A DNA stretch of 64,000 nt, from assembly GCA_015059045.1 (NCBI GenBank), contig SVBD01000005.1:1-64000 (forward strand). Direction: 5' to 3'. A program made the translations under genes and the position numbers. Shown one piece after another: positions 43,937 to 52,745 of the stretch. The notes under the pieces were generated by a model. The model saw nothing but the letters and a program-made list of their open reading frames with translations, did no database searches and was not told the origin of the DNA. This stretch comes from Erysipelotrichaceae bacterium (lineage in GTDB: Bacteria > Bacillota_I > Bacilli_A > RFN20 > CAG-449). Position 1 is the first letter of the stretch. Every line of letters starts with the position of its first letter.

Positions 43937-45163
43937 ATGAGACATGTAAAAAAATTATTTGTGCTATTTGTTGCTTTAGCATTAGCAGTTTTAACTTATT
44001 TTGTATTTATAGGTGGAAAAGATGAAGTACTAGCATTATTTGAAATTGCTAAAACCCAATATTTAACATGGGATTTCGCATTACCTGTATTAGATATTGC
44101 GATGCATATGGGATATTGTGTATTGTGCGGATTAGTAATCTTGTTACCATTAGTAGGTTTAATTGTATCACTAGTTAGAATTGGAAAAAGAAACAAGAAA
44201 ACATTTGTTGATTTCTTATCATTATTAGCGTTTGCCGTTCCATTTATTTACCTTTCAACAATTTTAGTATCTTTTAAATTTGATGTTAAATTATTAGAAG
44301 ATTTAATTGTTTTAATTGCTTGGGCAGTTTTAGGTGTATTCTTAGTAGCTTATGAAATCTTTGCATTATGCGAAATTAGAACTATTAAAGTAGCAGAAGT
44401 TAAAGAAGAAGCAAAAGAGAAAAAACCAACTGTTGAAGAACCAAAAGTAGAAGAAACAGTCGTACCAGAAGAACCAAAAGAAGAAGTTCCAGTAGCTGAA
44501 GAGGTTCAAGAAGAAATTCCTACTGAAGAAGTTGTAGAAGATGGTTTGTTAGGAAAAACATATACAGTTGTTGATGGAGACAATGTATTAAAATTAATGG
44601 TGGTTGGAGTTAATGGAAAAGAAACTAAGCCAGTATTTGAAAAAGTAGAAGATGTTCCAGTAGTTGAAGAAGCTCAAATAGAAGAAGTAGTTGAATCTAA
44701 CGAAGAAGTAGAAGAAGGCGAAGAAGAATCTGAAACAGGAGAAAAAGCTAAATCACTATCTTATATTGAACGTTTAGCTGGCTCAGAAGAAGAATTAAGA
44801 AATGCATATTCAACAATTAAAAATCAATTATTAAAACACAGAAAAGTACACGCAAGAGTATCTAAATCATGTGAAACATTCCGTGCCGGCTATGATGAAG
44901 TCGCAAAAATTGTTGTTGCTGGTAAAGGCTTAAAATTATATTTAGCTTTAGATCCTTTCTCAGTAGATTCAGCAATTTATCATCAAAGAGATGCTTCTAG
45001 TAAGAAGAGATTTGTTGAAGTTCCTCTTGTTGTTAAAGTCAAATCTCCTTTATCAATTAAAAAAGCATGTCAATTAATTGACATTACTTGCGAAAAGAAG
45101 GAAATTCTTCCAAAATCTAGATATGAAGAAATCGATTATTCAGTAATCGAAGTTGTTCAATAA
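43937..45163 (+). CDS. Membrane protein with acidic linker and conserved C-terminal domain
   Basis: 408 residues: four predicted membrane helices (about 5-26, 55-78, 90-112, 120-145), then a very acidic Glu/Val/Pro linker (about 155-275), then a soluble basic domain (about 276-405) with SYIERLAGSEEELRNAYSTI, KVHARVSKSCETFR and GKGLKLYLALDP. This last domain recurs in many Bacillota proteins, alone or after linkers, and has no function I can name. It might be a cytoplasmic adaptor held near the membrane. GGAGG ribosome site and a good promoter. Confidence 0.75.
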   Translation: MRHVKKLFVLFVALALAVLTYFVFIGGKDEVLALFEIAKTQYLTWDFALPVLDIAMHMGYCVLCGLVILLPLVGLIVSLVRIGKRNKKTFVDFLSLLAFAVPFIYLSTILVSFKFDVKLLEDLIVLIAWAVLGVFLVAYEIFALCEIRTIKVAEVKEEAKEKKPTVEEPKVEETVVPEEPKEEVPVAEEVQEEIPTEEVVEDGLLGKTYTVVDGDNVLKLMVVGVNGKETKPVFEKVEDVPVVEEAQIEEVVESNEEVEEGEEESETGEKAKSLSYIERLAGSEEELRNAYSTIKNQLLKHRKVHARVSKSCETFRAGYDEVAKIVVAGKGLKLYLALDPFSVDSAIYHQRDASSKKRFVEVPLVVKVKSPLSIKKACQLIDITCEKKEILPKSRYEEIDYSVIEVVQ

Positions 45164-45168
45164 TTTTA

Positions 45169-45192
45169 TGGCTACTAATTGTAGCCTTTTAT
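45169..45192 (+). terminator. Weak terminator
   Basis: GGCTAC and GTAGCC form a six-base stem with a five-base loop, then TTTTATTT. Confidence 0.55.
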
Positions 45193-45205
45193 TTAAGGTA
45201 AAAAT

Positions 45206-45649
45206 ATGAAAATTTGCGTTGTAAGTGATTCTCATGGAGATAGGGAAATATTAAGAAAAATATATTTGTCTAATCCTAATTGCGATATTTATCTTCATTT
45301 AGGAGATAGTCAATTAGAAGAATATTTAATTAATCCTTTTGTCAGTGTTAAAGGGAATTGTGATTATTTTTTAGATTTTCCTTCTTTTAGAATAATAAAA
45401 ACTCCATATGGAAATATCTATTGTGAACACGGCCATATTCATGGGAAAGGTAATATTAGTTTGTTAGATCAATTTGATTGTAAAGTTTATTTGTATGGAC
45501 ATACTCATATTCATTTACTTGAACAAATAAAAGATTATTATTTTGTTAATCCGGGGTCTGTATCTCGACCTAGAGATTCTACAAATGGAACTTATTTGAT
45601 AATTGAATGTAGCAAAGATAAGATTGAATTTGAATTTAAAGAGTTATAA
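45206..45649 (+). CDS. YfcE/MJ0936-type metallophosphoesterase
   Basis: 147-residue metal-dependent phosphodiesterase. Motifs: VSDSHGD (metal ligands D and H), HLGDS, KGNCD (GNCD/H), CEHGHIHG, YGHTHIH, and FVNPGSVSRPR, all in the usual order. Homologues cleave artificial phosphodiesters; natural substrates are unknown. It follows the xanthine/RdgB-type genes in many genomes but not here. Confidence 0.9.
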   Translation: MKICVVSDSHGDREILRKIYLSNPNCDIYLHLGDSQLEEYLINPFVSVKGNCDYFLDFPSFRIIKTPYGNIYCEHGHIHGKGNISLLDQFDCKVYLYGHTHIHLLEQIKDYYFVNPGSVSRPRDSTNGTYLIIECSKDKIEFEFKEL

Positions 45650-45663
45650 AGGAGAAGTAAATT

Positions 45664-45963
45664 ATGTGGGAACAAATTAAGTCAAAGCATCCATCAGTAA
45701 TGATGAAATTAGAATATGAAGAGTTTGCAAATATTGAAGTAGAAAAAACTATTAGCGGAGCAATTTCAAAATATGTAATAAACGTTGAAATTTATGATAT
45801 TTGTAATGATTCTTGCACATTTTTTGATTTAAGAGAAGTAGAGAGTTCTTTAAAAAGAATAAAAAAAGAAATAGAGGAACTCTATAATGAAATTCCTCTA
45901 TTTGATGATAATGATTTAGAAAATTGGGTGGAAGATTTCCACGATTTACTAAATGAATTTTAA
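45664..45963 (+). CDS. Small hypothetical protein
   Basis: 99 residues, acidic, with a beta-rich first half and a helical, coiled-coil-prone second half (REVESSLKRIKKEIEELYNE). AAGGAG site, 14 bases after the phosphodiesterase gene, so probably co-transcribed. Not recognised. Its end overlaps the convergent exchanger gene by four bases. Confidence 0.65.
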   Translation: MWEQIKSKHPSVMMKLEYEEFANIEVEKTISGAISKYVINVEIYDICNDSCTFFDLREVESSLKRIKKEIEELYNEIPLFDDNDLENWVEDFHDLLNEF

Positions 45964-46979
45964 ATAATTAAATAAACAATATATCCTAGTAAAGCAACAC
46001 TTCCAAAGACGATTGTAGAAACGTTGAACCAAGTTTTGCTTTTTTCTTGTTCTTTTTTATCGACAAAAATATTTTTAATAACTAAGAAAATGAATGAAAT
46101 GATAATTACAATAAATGCGATGATAGCCATATTTATTGCTTCGTTATCGTGCTGAGTAATTAATGATCCATCATAAGATAAGAATTCGCCAATACCGATA
46201 ATGCAGAAATTGAAGAAACATGAACCAAAGATATCACCTAATGCAGCATTGAAATTTCCTTTTCTACATAATGTGAAGCATGAAACTAGTTCTGGTAATG
46301 ACGTTGCAATTGCTAAGAATAATGCTCCGGCAACAGTTGCGCTTAAATTTAATTTTTCACCAAGAGCATCTGTTACATATGTAATTGCAATTGATACACC
46401 AACTAAAACAATTGCGCAAATAGAAAAGCGAATTAATATTTGTTTAACTGTAAGTGGTGAAACTTCTTCTTTTTCTTCTTCATCATCTTCCTTTTCTTCT
46501 GATTTTGGTTGAAGATATATTACTAATCCATATACTACTAGAGCTAGAGGACAAATTAGATTAATTGGTCCAATAACAGGTTGGTATTGAGAAGGAACAA
46601 ATAATCCATAAAAAATTAATAAATAGATTACTGATACTCCAATTAAAGTAGAGTAGTGAGATTTATAATCAATTTTTGATTTACCAAATAATTTAAAGAA
46701 AGCTAAAAGACAGAATCCTAAAACTGATAAGTTAAATAAGTTAGAGCCAAGAACATTTCCTATAACTAAATCTTTTTCATGAACGAATAATGTTGCTGAA
46801 ATGGAAGTGAATAATTCTGGAAGTGAAGTAACAGCGGCTAATAAAACGCCTCCTAAGAAAGCGCCGGAAATTTTAGTTTTTTTATCTAATAAATCAATAT
46901 AGTTCCCTAACTTATCAGATAAGAAGACTAATCCGCCCGCAAGTACGATATATAAGATAATTAATACATAAAGTGGCAT
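45960..46979 (-). CDS. Calcium/sodium exchanger (CaCA superfamily)
   Basis: 339-residue membrane exchanger with two homologous halves of about five helices. The alpha-repeats are visible: TSLPELFTSI and GNVLGSNLFNLSVLG in the first half, ATSLPELVSCF and GDIFGSCFFNFCIIG in the second, containing the Glu and Asn/Ser ion ligands. An acidic loop (KSEEKEDDEEEKEE) separates the halves and is a possible regulatory cation site. Likely exports Ca2+ using the Na+ or H+ gradient. AGGAGG site. Confidence 0.9.
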   Translation of the reverse strand: MPLYVLIILYIVLAGGLVFLSDKLGNYIDLLDKKTKISGAFLGGVLLAAVTSLPELFTSISATLFVHEKDLVIGNVLGSNLFNLSVLGFCLLAFFKLFGKSKIDYKSHYSTLIGVSVIYLLIFYGLFVPSQYQPVIGPINLICPLALVVYGLVIYLQPKSEEKEDDEEEKEEVSPLTVKQILIRFSICAIVLVGVSIAITYVTDALGEKLNLSATVAGALFLAIATSLPELVSCFTLCRKGNFNAALGDIFGSCFFNFCIIGIGEFLSYDGSLITQHDNEAINMAIIAFIVIIISFIFLVIKNIFVDKKEQEKSKTWFNVSTIVFGSVALLGYIVYLII

Positions 46980-47096
46980 ATTGATTCCTCCTAAACAATA
47001 TTAATTCTATATTTTATAGATAAAAAAACAAGATTTAGATTACTTTTAATTAATAAAAGTTAAATTTTGGCAATTAAAATCGACATTTTAATAAAA

Positions 47097-47112
47097 ATGT
47101 AAGCGTTAACAT
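47097..47112 (+). promoter_or_regulatory. cre site (CcpA operator)
   Basis: ATGTAAGCGTTAACAT fits the catabolite-responsive consensus WTGNAANCGNWNNCWW at every position. It overlaps a probable -35 (TTAACA, 47106-47111) paired with -10 TATGAT (47130-47135), so CcpA binding would repress the lipoprotein gene. Confidence 0.8.
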
Positions 47113-47171
47113 AAAATGTATTGAATTATTATGATACAAGTTTTAAAATAAATTTTAAAGGGAGAAAAAGT

Positions 47172-50100
47172 ATGAAAAATAAAAAGAGATTATTAACATT
47201 GGCTTTGCCTCTATTAGTGTTTTCTTTGGCTTTAACTTCATGTGCTGGTAATAATAAACCATCTACATCTGAAGATCCAACAACAAGTGAAGTTGTAACA
47301 AGCGAAGATCCAACAACAAGCAAAGATCCAACTACAAGTAAAGATCCAACAACAAGCGAACAACCTTCAGAAGAACCTTCAGAGCAACCATCTGAAGAAC
47401 CAAGTTCTGAAGACCCAGTAACAAGTGAAACACCAGTTACATCAGAAACTCCAACAACAAGTGAGGTTCCAGTAACAAGTGAAGATCCAGTAACAAGTGA
47501 AGATCCAGTAACGAGTGTTACACCAGTGGTAAATCCTTATGTTGTTGAAGTTAATGGTAATGCAAGTAATTTGACATTAAATCCTAATGCTTCAGGAGAA
47601 AATTTAGAGGCAGAATATATGATTAATGGCTTAACTGTTGCTGCAGGAGATGTATTAGTTATTAAACATAATGGAGTTGCAGTTGAAAACATTGGCCCAG
47701 ATCAAGGTGAAAATAATTTAGCATCAATTAATGGTGTGCTAACAGTACAATCTGCAGGAACTGTAGATGTATATTTTAAAGTTTACACTGATGGAGGACA
47801 TTCAGTATGGATGTCTGGTTATGTTGCACCAACTTTAACTCATGACTGGTATTTAGTCGGTAGTATGAATGGTTGGAAAGAAAATGAATTATTCGGCTTA
47901 ACAGTTAATGAAGAAGATCCAAAAGTAGTTCAATTACTTGGTGTTAATTTAACTGCAGGTGCAGAATTAAAAATTAAACAAATTGATGATGGAAATGATC
48001 AAACTAATGAATGGTATGGTTATGATTCATTAGTTGAAGATTTCAAAGGTCTAGTTAACACTGCTGAAGGTGGAAACATTATTATTAAAGAAACAGGAGT
48101 ATATAACTTCTTATGGCATACTGAATATAAATCATTAGCTATTTTACCTGAAGATTTTGATATTAGTGGTGGAGATTCTTCTGATCCTTCATCAGGAGAA
48201 GAACCAGGTAGTTCTAGTGAAACTCCACATGTTAGTCCAGTTGAAATTGAAATTGGTGGAAAATCATGTGAAGTAGTTCTTAATGATAAAGCTACGCCAG
48301 TTGAAAATTTAAAAGTAGAATACATGGTAAAACAAGTGGCTGTAGAAGAAGGTCAAACAATTGTTATTAAAATTGATGGCGAAATTCTTGGTGCATATGG
48401 AATTGATACAGGTGCTAACTTAGTAAATAATGAAGGAACAGTAACAATTAGACAAACTGGTACTGTTGATGTATATTTCAAAGTATGGGCTGATGGAGGA
48501 TATTCTATCTATGTAACAGGATATGAAGCACCAGTTGAAGGAAGCGACTATTATTTAGTTGGTTCAATGTCAGATTGGAGCGAAGGTGGAACATATCAAT
48601 TCGTAACTCATAATGAAAATGAAGTTAAATTATTAGGCGTTGCTTTAGAAGCAAACACTGAAATTAAAGTAAAAGTAGCTGGTACATGGGATAATGCAGG
48701 CGGCTATTATCAAGTAAAAGAAGGATGTAGAAATCTTGTTTCAGAAGGTGATGGAGGAAACATCATTATTAAATCTTCTGGTGTTTATGATTTCTATTGG
48801 GACTTCTCAAGTAATCAATTATGGATTGAAAGAACAGGAGATTTAGATCCAGTCGTACCTCCTTCTTCAGAAGATCCAGTAACAAGCGAAACACCAGTTA
48901 CATCAGAACCTACAAGTGAAGAACCAAGTTCTGAAGACCCAGTAACAAGTGAAACGCCAGTTACATCAGAACCTACAAGTGAAGAACCAAGTTCAGAAGA
49001 ACCAGTAACAAGTGAAACACCAGTTACATCAGAACCTACAAGTGAAGAACCAAGTTCAGAAGATCCAGTAACAAGTGAAACACCAGTTACATCAGAACCT
49101 ACAAGTGAAGAACCAAGTTCTGAAAATCCAGTAACAAGTGAAACACCAGTTACATCAGAACCTACAAGTGAAGAACCAAGTTCAGAAGATCCAGTAACAA
49201 GTGAAACACCAGTGGTAAATCCTTATGTTGTTGAAGTTAATGGCGAGCCATATGATTTAGTTGTTAATGAAGAAGCTACTTTATATGAAAACCAACTTGG
49301 AGAATATATGCTATTACAAGTTGATGTTGAAGAAGGCGATGTAGTAGTTATTAAAATTGATGGCGAAATTCTTGGAGAATATGGAATTGATGATGGCGCT
49401 AACTTAGTAAATAACGAAGGAACAGTCACAATTAGACAAGCAGGTACTGTTGATGTATATTTCAAAGTATGGGCTGATGGAGGATATTCTATCTATGTAA
49501 CAGGATATGAAGCACCAGTTGAAGAAAGCGAATATTATTTAGTTGGTTCAATGTCAGATTGGGAAAAAGTTGATTCATACATTTTCGTTCCACATAGCGA
49601 AAACGACTATGAAGTTGTATTAGAAAACGTTTCATTAACAGCTGGTGATGAAATTAAAATTACAAATGGAGATGATATTTGGGTTGGATTTACAAATGTT
49701 AAATCAGGTTGTGTTGCAAGTGCAAATGTAGAAAAATCTCCTATTCCAGAAGGTAAAGATTTTAGTGATGATAATATTTTAATTAAAGATACAGGCGTTT
49801 ATTCGTTCTATTATGACTTTAAAACTGGAGATGAAGCTAAATTATGGATTGCTAAAGTTAGTGGCGAAGAACCAGAGGAACCTGGAGAAGTAATCTATAC
49901 AACAATTAATATTCATTATTATAACTATAAAGAATGGTCAAAAGTTAATGCGTATTCGTGGACTAATCCATCTGGAGAAGTTGCGGGTACATGGCCTGGA
50001 ACAGCAATGACTGAAGAAGGCGAAGGCTGGTATACAATTTCTCTTCAAGTTGATGAAACAAAAGTTGACAACTTAATGATTATTTTCAATGATGGTAATG

Positions 50101-50552
50101 CTCAAACAGCTAATATTGAATGTAATTCAGAAATAGATCAATATTATTTTGGTTTGAATAGTGAAGTATATGATAGCAAAGAAGCTGTAAGTGAAAAGAT
50201 TGCAGAATTAGAACAAGAACCTGTTCAAGTTAGATATTTATATTTAAAACCTAATTCAAACTGGATTCAAGGAGACGCAAGATTTGCAGCATATTTCTTT
50301 GGAAATGGTGAAAAATGGGTTAGTATGACTGATGAAGATAAAGATGGAATTTATGAATGTGAAATTCCGGAAGGTGGTTATACAAGTGTAATCTTCTGTA
50401 GAATGAACCCAAGTGCTTCTGCAAACAACTGGAATAATAAGTGGGATCAAACAAATGATCTTACTTTATCTGAAACTAATAACTTGTATACAGTTAAAGA
50501 AGGAACTTGGAACCAAGGCGGAGGAACTTGGTCTTTACTTCCAACTGAATAA
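47172..50552 (+). CDS. Large stalked lipoprotein with repeated glycan-binding-like modules
   Basis: 1126 residues, no catalytic domain recognised. Signal peptide and lipobox LALTSC|A (Cys24); Ser/Thr/Glu/Pro stalk (25-118). Then three module pairs: A (120-222, 355-456, 681-781; ending TVDVYFKVWADGGYSIYVTGY in outline) and B (223-332, 459-556, 787-893; starting YYLVGSMSDW), separated by stalks, including five 21-residue repeats at 566-680. Residues about 910-1010 (NAYSWTNPSGE, TWPGTAM, GWYTISL) resemble a CBM26-type starch-binding module, and the last 110 residues (from 1018) resemble starch-enzyme accessory domains. The B modules look like SusE/F-type Ig/CBM folds. Likely a surface glycan-capture protein. 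The ATG at 47172 follows GGGAG. Confidence 0.8.
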   Translation: MKNKKRLLTLALPLLVFSLALTSCAGNNKPSTSEDPTTSEVVTSEDPTTSKDPTTSKDPTTSEQPSEEPSEQPSEEPSSEDPVTSETPVTSETPTTSEVPVTSEDPVTSEDPVTSVTPVVNPYVVEVNGNASNLTLNPNASGENLEAEYMINGLTVAAGDVLVIKHNGVAVENIGPDQGENNLASINGVLTVQSAGTVDVYFKVYTDGGHSVWMSGYVAPTLTHDWYLVGSMNGWKENELFGLTVNEEDPKVVQLLGVNLTAGAELKIKQIDDGNDQTNEWYGYDSLVEDFKGLVNTAEGGNIIIKETGVYNFLWHTEYKSLAILPEDFDISGGDSSDPSSGEEPGSSSETPHVSPVEIEIGGKSCEVVLNDKATPVENLKVEYMVKQVAVEEGQTIVIKIDGEILGAYGIDTGANLVNNEGTVTIRQTGTVDVYFKVWADGGYSIYVTGYEAPVEGSDYYLVGSMSDWSEGGTYQFVTHNENEVKLLGVALEANTEIKVKVAGTWDNAGGYYQVKEGCRNLVSEGDGGNIIIKSSGVYDFYWDFSSNQLWIERTGDLDPVVPPSSEDPVTSETPVTSEPTSEEPSSEDPVTSETPVTSEPTSEEPSSEEPVTSETPVTSEPTSEEPSSEDPVTSETPVTSEPTSEEPSSENPVTSETPVTSEPTSEEPSSEDPVTSETPVVNPYVVEVNGEPYDLVVNEEATLYENQLGEYMLLQVDVEEGDVVVIKIDGEILGEYGIDDGANLVNNEGTVTIRQAGTVDVYFKVWADGGYSIYVTGYEAPVEESEYYLVGSMSDWEKVDSYIFVPHSENDYEVVLENVSLTAGDEIKITNGDDIWVGFTNVKSGCVASANVEKSPIPEGKDFSDDNILIKDTGVYSFYYDFKTGDEAKLWIAKVSGEEPEEPGEVIYTTINIHYYNYKEWSKVNAYSWTNPSGEVAGTWPGTAMTEEGEGWYTISLQVDETKVDNLMIIFNDGNAQTANIECNSEIDQYYFGLNSEVYDSKEAVSEKIAELEQEPVQVRYLYLKPNSNWIQGDARFAAYFFGNGEKWVSMTDEDKDGIYECEIPEGGYTSVIFCRMNPSASANNWNNKWDQTNDLTLSETNNLYTVKEGTWNQGGGTWSLLPTE
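48870..49214 (+). repeat. Five 63-bp in-frame tandem repeats plus a partial unit
   Basis: Units start at 48870, 48933, 48996, 49059 and 49122, with a 30-base partial unit from 49185. Each encodes 21 residues of the type EDPVTSETPVTSEPTSEEPS plus S. Copies differ by a few bases only. Confidence 0.93.
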
Positions 50553-50568
50553 AATTTATACTTTTAAT

Positions 50569-50607
50569 AAAATATTACCTCTTATTTTTAATAAGAGGTA
50601 ATATTTT
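50569..50607 (+). terminator. Terminator of the large lipoprotein gene
   Basis: An 18-bp perfect inverted repeat (50569-50586 with 50590-50607), loop TTT, ending in TTTT. Confidence 0.8.
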
Positions 50608-50684
50608 GAAATATGTATTTTGATTTGTCTATTGATTAGATGAAGTAATAGTTATACAATAAAATTAATAGGAGAATTATCGAT

Positions 50685-51266
50685 ATGAAAAAAAATAAAG
50701 TATTTTTAGTTGCAACTTTATTAGTTGGTTTACTTATGGTATCTTCCTGCTCTTTGCAACGTGCTCCATCAAGTAGTGGTGAACCAAGTGAAGAAACACC
50801 AACATCAGAAACACCAACAAGTGAATCTAAGCCAACTTCAGAAGTAACTTCAAAAGAAGAACCTTCAGAAGAACCAAGTGAAGAACCTTCTTCAGAAGTA
50901 GAACCTAGTGTTGAATCTACAAATAATTTGCCTGGTACAACAACTGCTCCAACTTCTGGTTATGCATTAGTTGTTAATGGTACAAACTATGTCGAATTAA
51001 CAAAAAATGATGCGTATGAAGGTGATGGTGAAGAATGGTATGCACTAGGTGTAACATTAAACGCTGGTGATGTTGTTACAATGTATGATGGCACTAATAG
51101 TGCTGGCTGGGCTATTAAAGTTCCAGATACATATTCAGTCGGTTATGATACAGGTGCTTGGACTGGTGGAGATAATGGTATTACATGTAATGTAGCAGGT
51201 ACTTATGACGTGTATTGTAAATTAATCTTTGAAAATGATAACATTTACTTTGGACCAGCAGCATAA
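50685..51266 (+). CDS. Short stalked lipoprotein
   Basis: 193 residues: signal peptide with lipobox MVSSC|S (Cys22), a Ser/Glu/Pro/Thr stalk to about residue 88, and one beta-rich module (from YALVVNGTNYVEL to the end) that resembles the A module of the large neighbour (GVTLNAGDVVTMYDGT, AGTYDVYCKLIFEN). It has only this single module, so it may be a minimal glycan-binding or spacer protein. Strong AGGAG site and own terminator. Confidence 0.78.
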   Translation: MKKNKVFLVATLLVGLLMVSSCSLQRAPSSSGEPSEETPTSETPTSESKPTSEVTSKEEPSEEPSEEPSSEVEPSVESTNNLPGTTTAPTSGYALVVNGTNYVELTKNDAYEGDGEEWYALGVTLNAGDVVTMYDGTNSAGWAIKVPDTYSVGYDTGAWTGGDNGITCNVAGTYDVYCKLIFENDNIYFGPAA

Positions 51267-51290
51267 ATAACTAAAATTAAATGGTAAATT

Positions 51291-51323
51291 AACGGCTATA
51301 TATTGTTTATAGCCGTTTTTTTG
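51291..51323 (+). terminator. Terminator of the short lipoprotein gene
   Basis: AACGGCTATA (51291-51300) pairs with TATAGCCGTT (51308-51317), then seven T. Confidence 0.88.
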
Positions 51324-51374
51324 TGCAAAAATAGATTTTTTTTGGTAAATATGGACAATTTTTTCTTATTATTG

Positions 51375-51403
51375 TTGATTTAATAATTTTTAATGGGTAA
51401 AAT
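51375..51403 (+). promoter_or_regulatory. Promoter of the third lipoprotein gene
   Basis: -35 TTGATT (51375-51380), 17-base spacer, -10 TAAAAT (51398-51403). Confidence 0.7.
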
Positions 51404-51429
51404 CGAGTCAGTAAGGGAGAATTACCAAT

Positions 51430-52677
51430 ATGAAAAATAATAGATTATTTTTAGTTTTATCAATGTTACTTTGTTCTACTTTAGTAACATCATGTACAAT
51501 TAGGCGTGCTCCATCTAGTGAAGCAACAAGTAGTGAAGAACCTTCTACACAAGTTACTACTAGTGAAGAATCTAGTTCCGAAGAAGTAACAAGTGAAGAA
51601 ATCAGTAGTGAAGAAGTTACAAGCGAAGAAATCTCTAAAGAAGACCCAAGTTCAGAAGAAGTTACAAGTGAAGAAATTAGCAGTGAGGAGATATCTAATG
51701 AAGACCCAAGCTCAGAAGATCCAGTAACAAGTGAAATTCCTTCAACAAGCGAAGACCCAAGTTCGGAGGAAGTAACAAGTGAAGAATCAAGTTCAGAAGA
51801 ATTGAGTAGTGAAGAAGTAACAAGTGAAGAATCAAGTTCAGAAGAATTAAGTAGTGAAGAAGTAACAAGTGAAGAAATTAGTAGTGAAGAAGTTACAAGC
51901 GAAGAAATTAGTAGTGAAGAAGTAAGTAGCGAAGACCCAAGTTCTGAAGAAGTAACAAGTGAAATTCCTTCAACAAGCGAAGAACCAAGTTCCGAAGAAG
52001 TAACAAGTGAAGAAATCAGTAGTGAAGAATCAAGTTCAGAAGAAAATAATACTGAAACATGTAAAATGACTATTGGTGAAGAAGAATATGAATTAACTAT
52101 TAAAACTGATTCAGATATGAGTGATGGAAAATTATATGAATATGAAATCAAAGACGTTACAGTATCTGCTAAAGATGTTGTTGTATTCTATATTAATGGA
52201 GAAGTAATAGGTACTGATGTATTAGGAACAGGTACTTCTGGTGGAAATAATATAAAAATAGATGGTGACAAATTTGTAATTAGACAAGATGCAACTGCAA
52301 ATGTTTATTTCAAGGTATATGAATCAGGATATTCTGTTTGGGTTTCTGGATATGAGGACACAGTTGTATATGATTTCTATTTAAGAGGATCGTTTAGTAA
52401 TTGGAATGCTGATAATGATTATGCATTTGTCCATCATGATGAAGATGAAGTTAAATTAGAAAATGTTACTTTAAAAGCTGGAGATAAATTTAAAGTAGTT
52501 CAAAACAATGATGCTTCTAATCACGAAGAATGGTGGCATGGATTTGCTACAGTCAAAGATGGATGTAAAGATTTAGTTACAGACGACGGTGGAAATATTG
52601 TTATTAAAGATTCAGGAACTTATACATTCTATTGGGATTGGGACGATTTCCAACTTTGGATTGCAAAAGCAAATTAA
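51430..52677 (+). CDS. Stalked lipoprotein with one A-B module pair
   Basis: 415 residues: lipobox LVTSC|T (Cys22), a stalk of about 180 residues made of short Ser-Glu-Glu-Val-Thr units (SSEEVTSEE type, 51517-52050), then one A module (about 211-313, ending ANVYFKVYESGYSVWVSGYE) and one B module (314-415, starting YDFYLRGSFSNWN and ending with an aromatic WDWDDFQLWIAK). The pair is the same as in the large lipoprotein. The conserved tryptophans in B are candidates for glycan stacking. GGGAG ribosome site; own promoter and terminator. Confidence 0.8.
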   Translation: MKNNRLFLVLSMLLCSTLVTSCTIRRAPSSEATSSEEPSTQVTTSEESSSEEVTSEEISSEEVTSEEISKEDPSSEEVTSEEISSEEISNEDPSSEDPVTSEIPSTSEDPSSEEVTSEESSSEELSSEEVTSEESSSEELSSEEVTSEEISSEEVTSEEISSEEVSSEDPSSEEVTSEIPSTSEEPSSEEVTSEEISSEESSSEENNTETCKMTIGEEEYELTIKTDSDMSDGKLYEYEIKDVTVSAKDVVVFYINGEVIGTDVLGTGTSGGNNIKIDGDKFVIRQDATANVYFKVYESGYSVWVSGYEDTVVYDFYLRGSFSNWNADNDYAFVHHDEDEVKLENVTLKAGDKFKVVQNNDASNHEEWWHGFATVKDGCKDLVTDDGGNIVIKDSGTYTFYWDWDDFQLWIAKAN

Positions 52678-52684
52678 AATTTTT

Positions 52685-52711
52685 GCGACTCATAATTGAG
52701 TCGCTTTTTTT
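52685..52711 (+). terminator. Terminator of the third lipoprotein gene
   Basis: GCGACTC (52685-52691) pairs with GAGTCGC (52698-52704), then seven T. Same stem as after the DUF1622 gene. Confidence 0.88.
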
Positions 52712-52745
52712 ATGCTTAATCATATAATAATTTAGGTGAATATAT

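Noticed and set aside
48870-49214. CRISPR-like regular repeats
   Set aside because: The repeats are contiguous 63-bp coding units without spacers and stay in frame with the lipoprotein; no cas genes are present.
51408-52151. Long minus-strand reading frame opposite the third lipoprotein gene
   Set aside because: It is the mirror of the Ser-Glu-Glu repeat codons, giving an artificial Leu/Ser/Val repeat; it has no ribosome site and crosses the promoter of the real gene.
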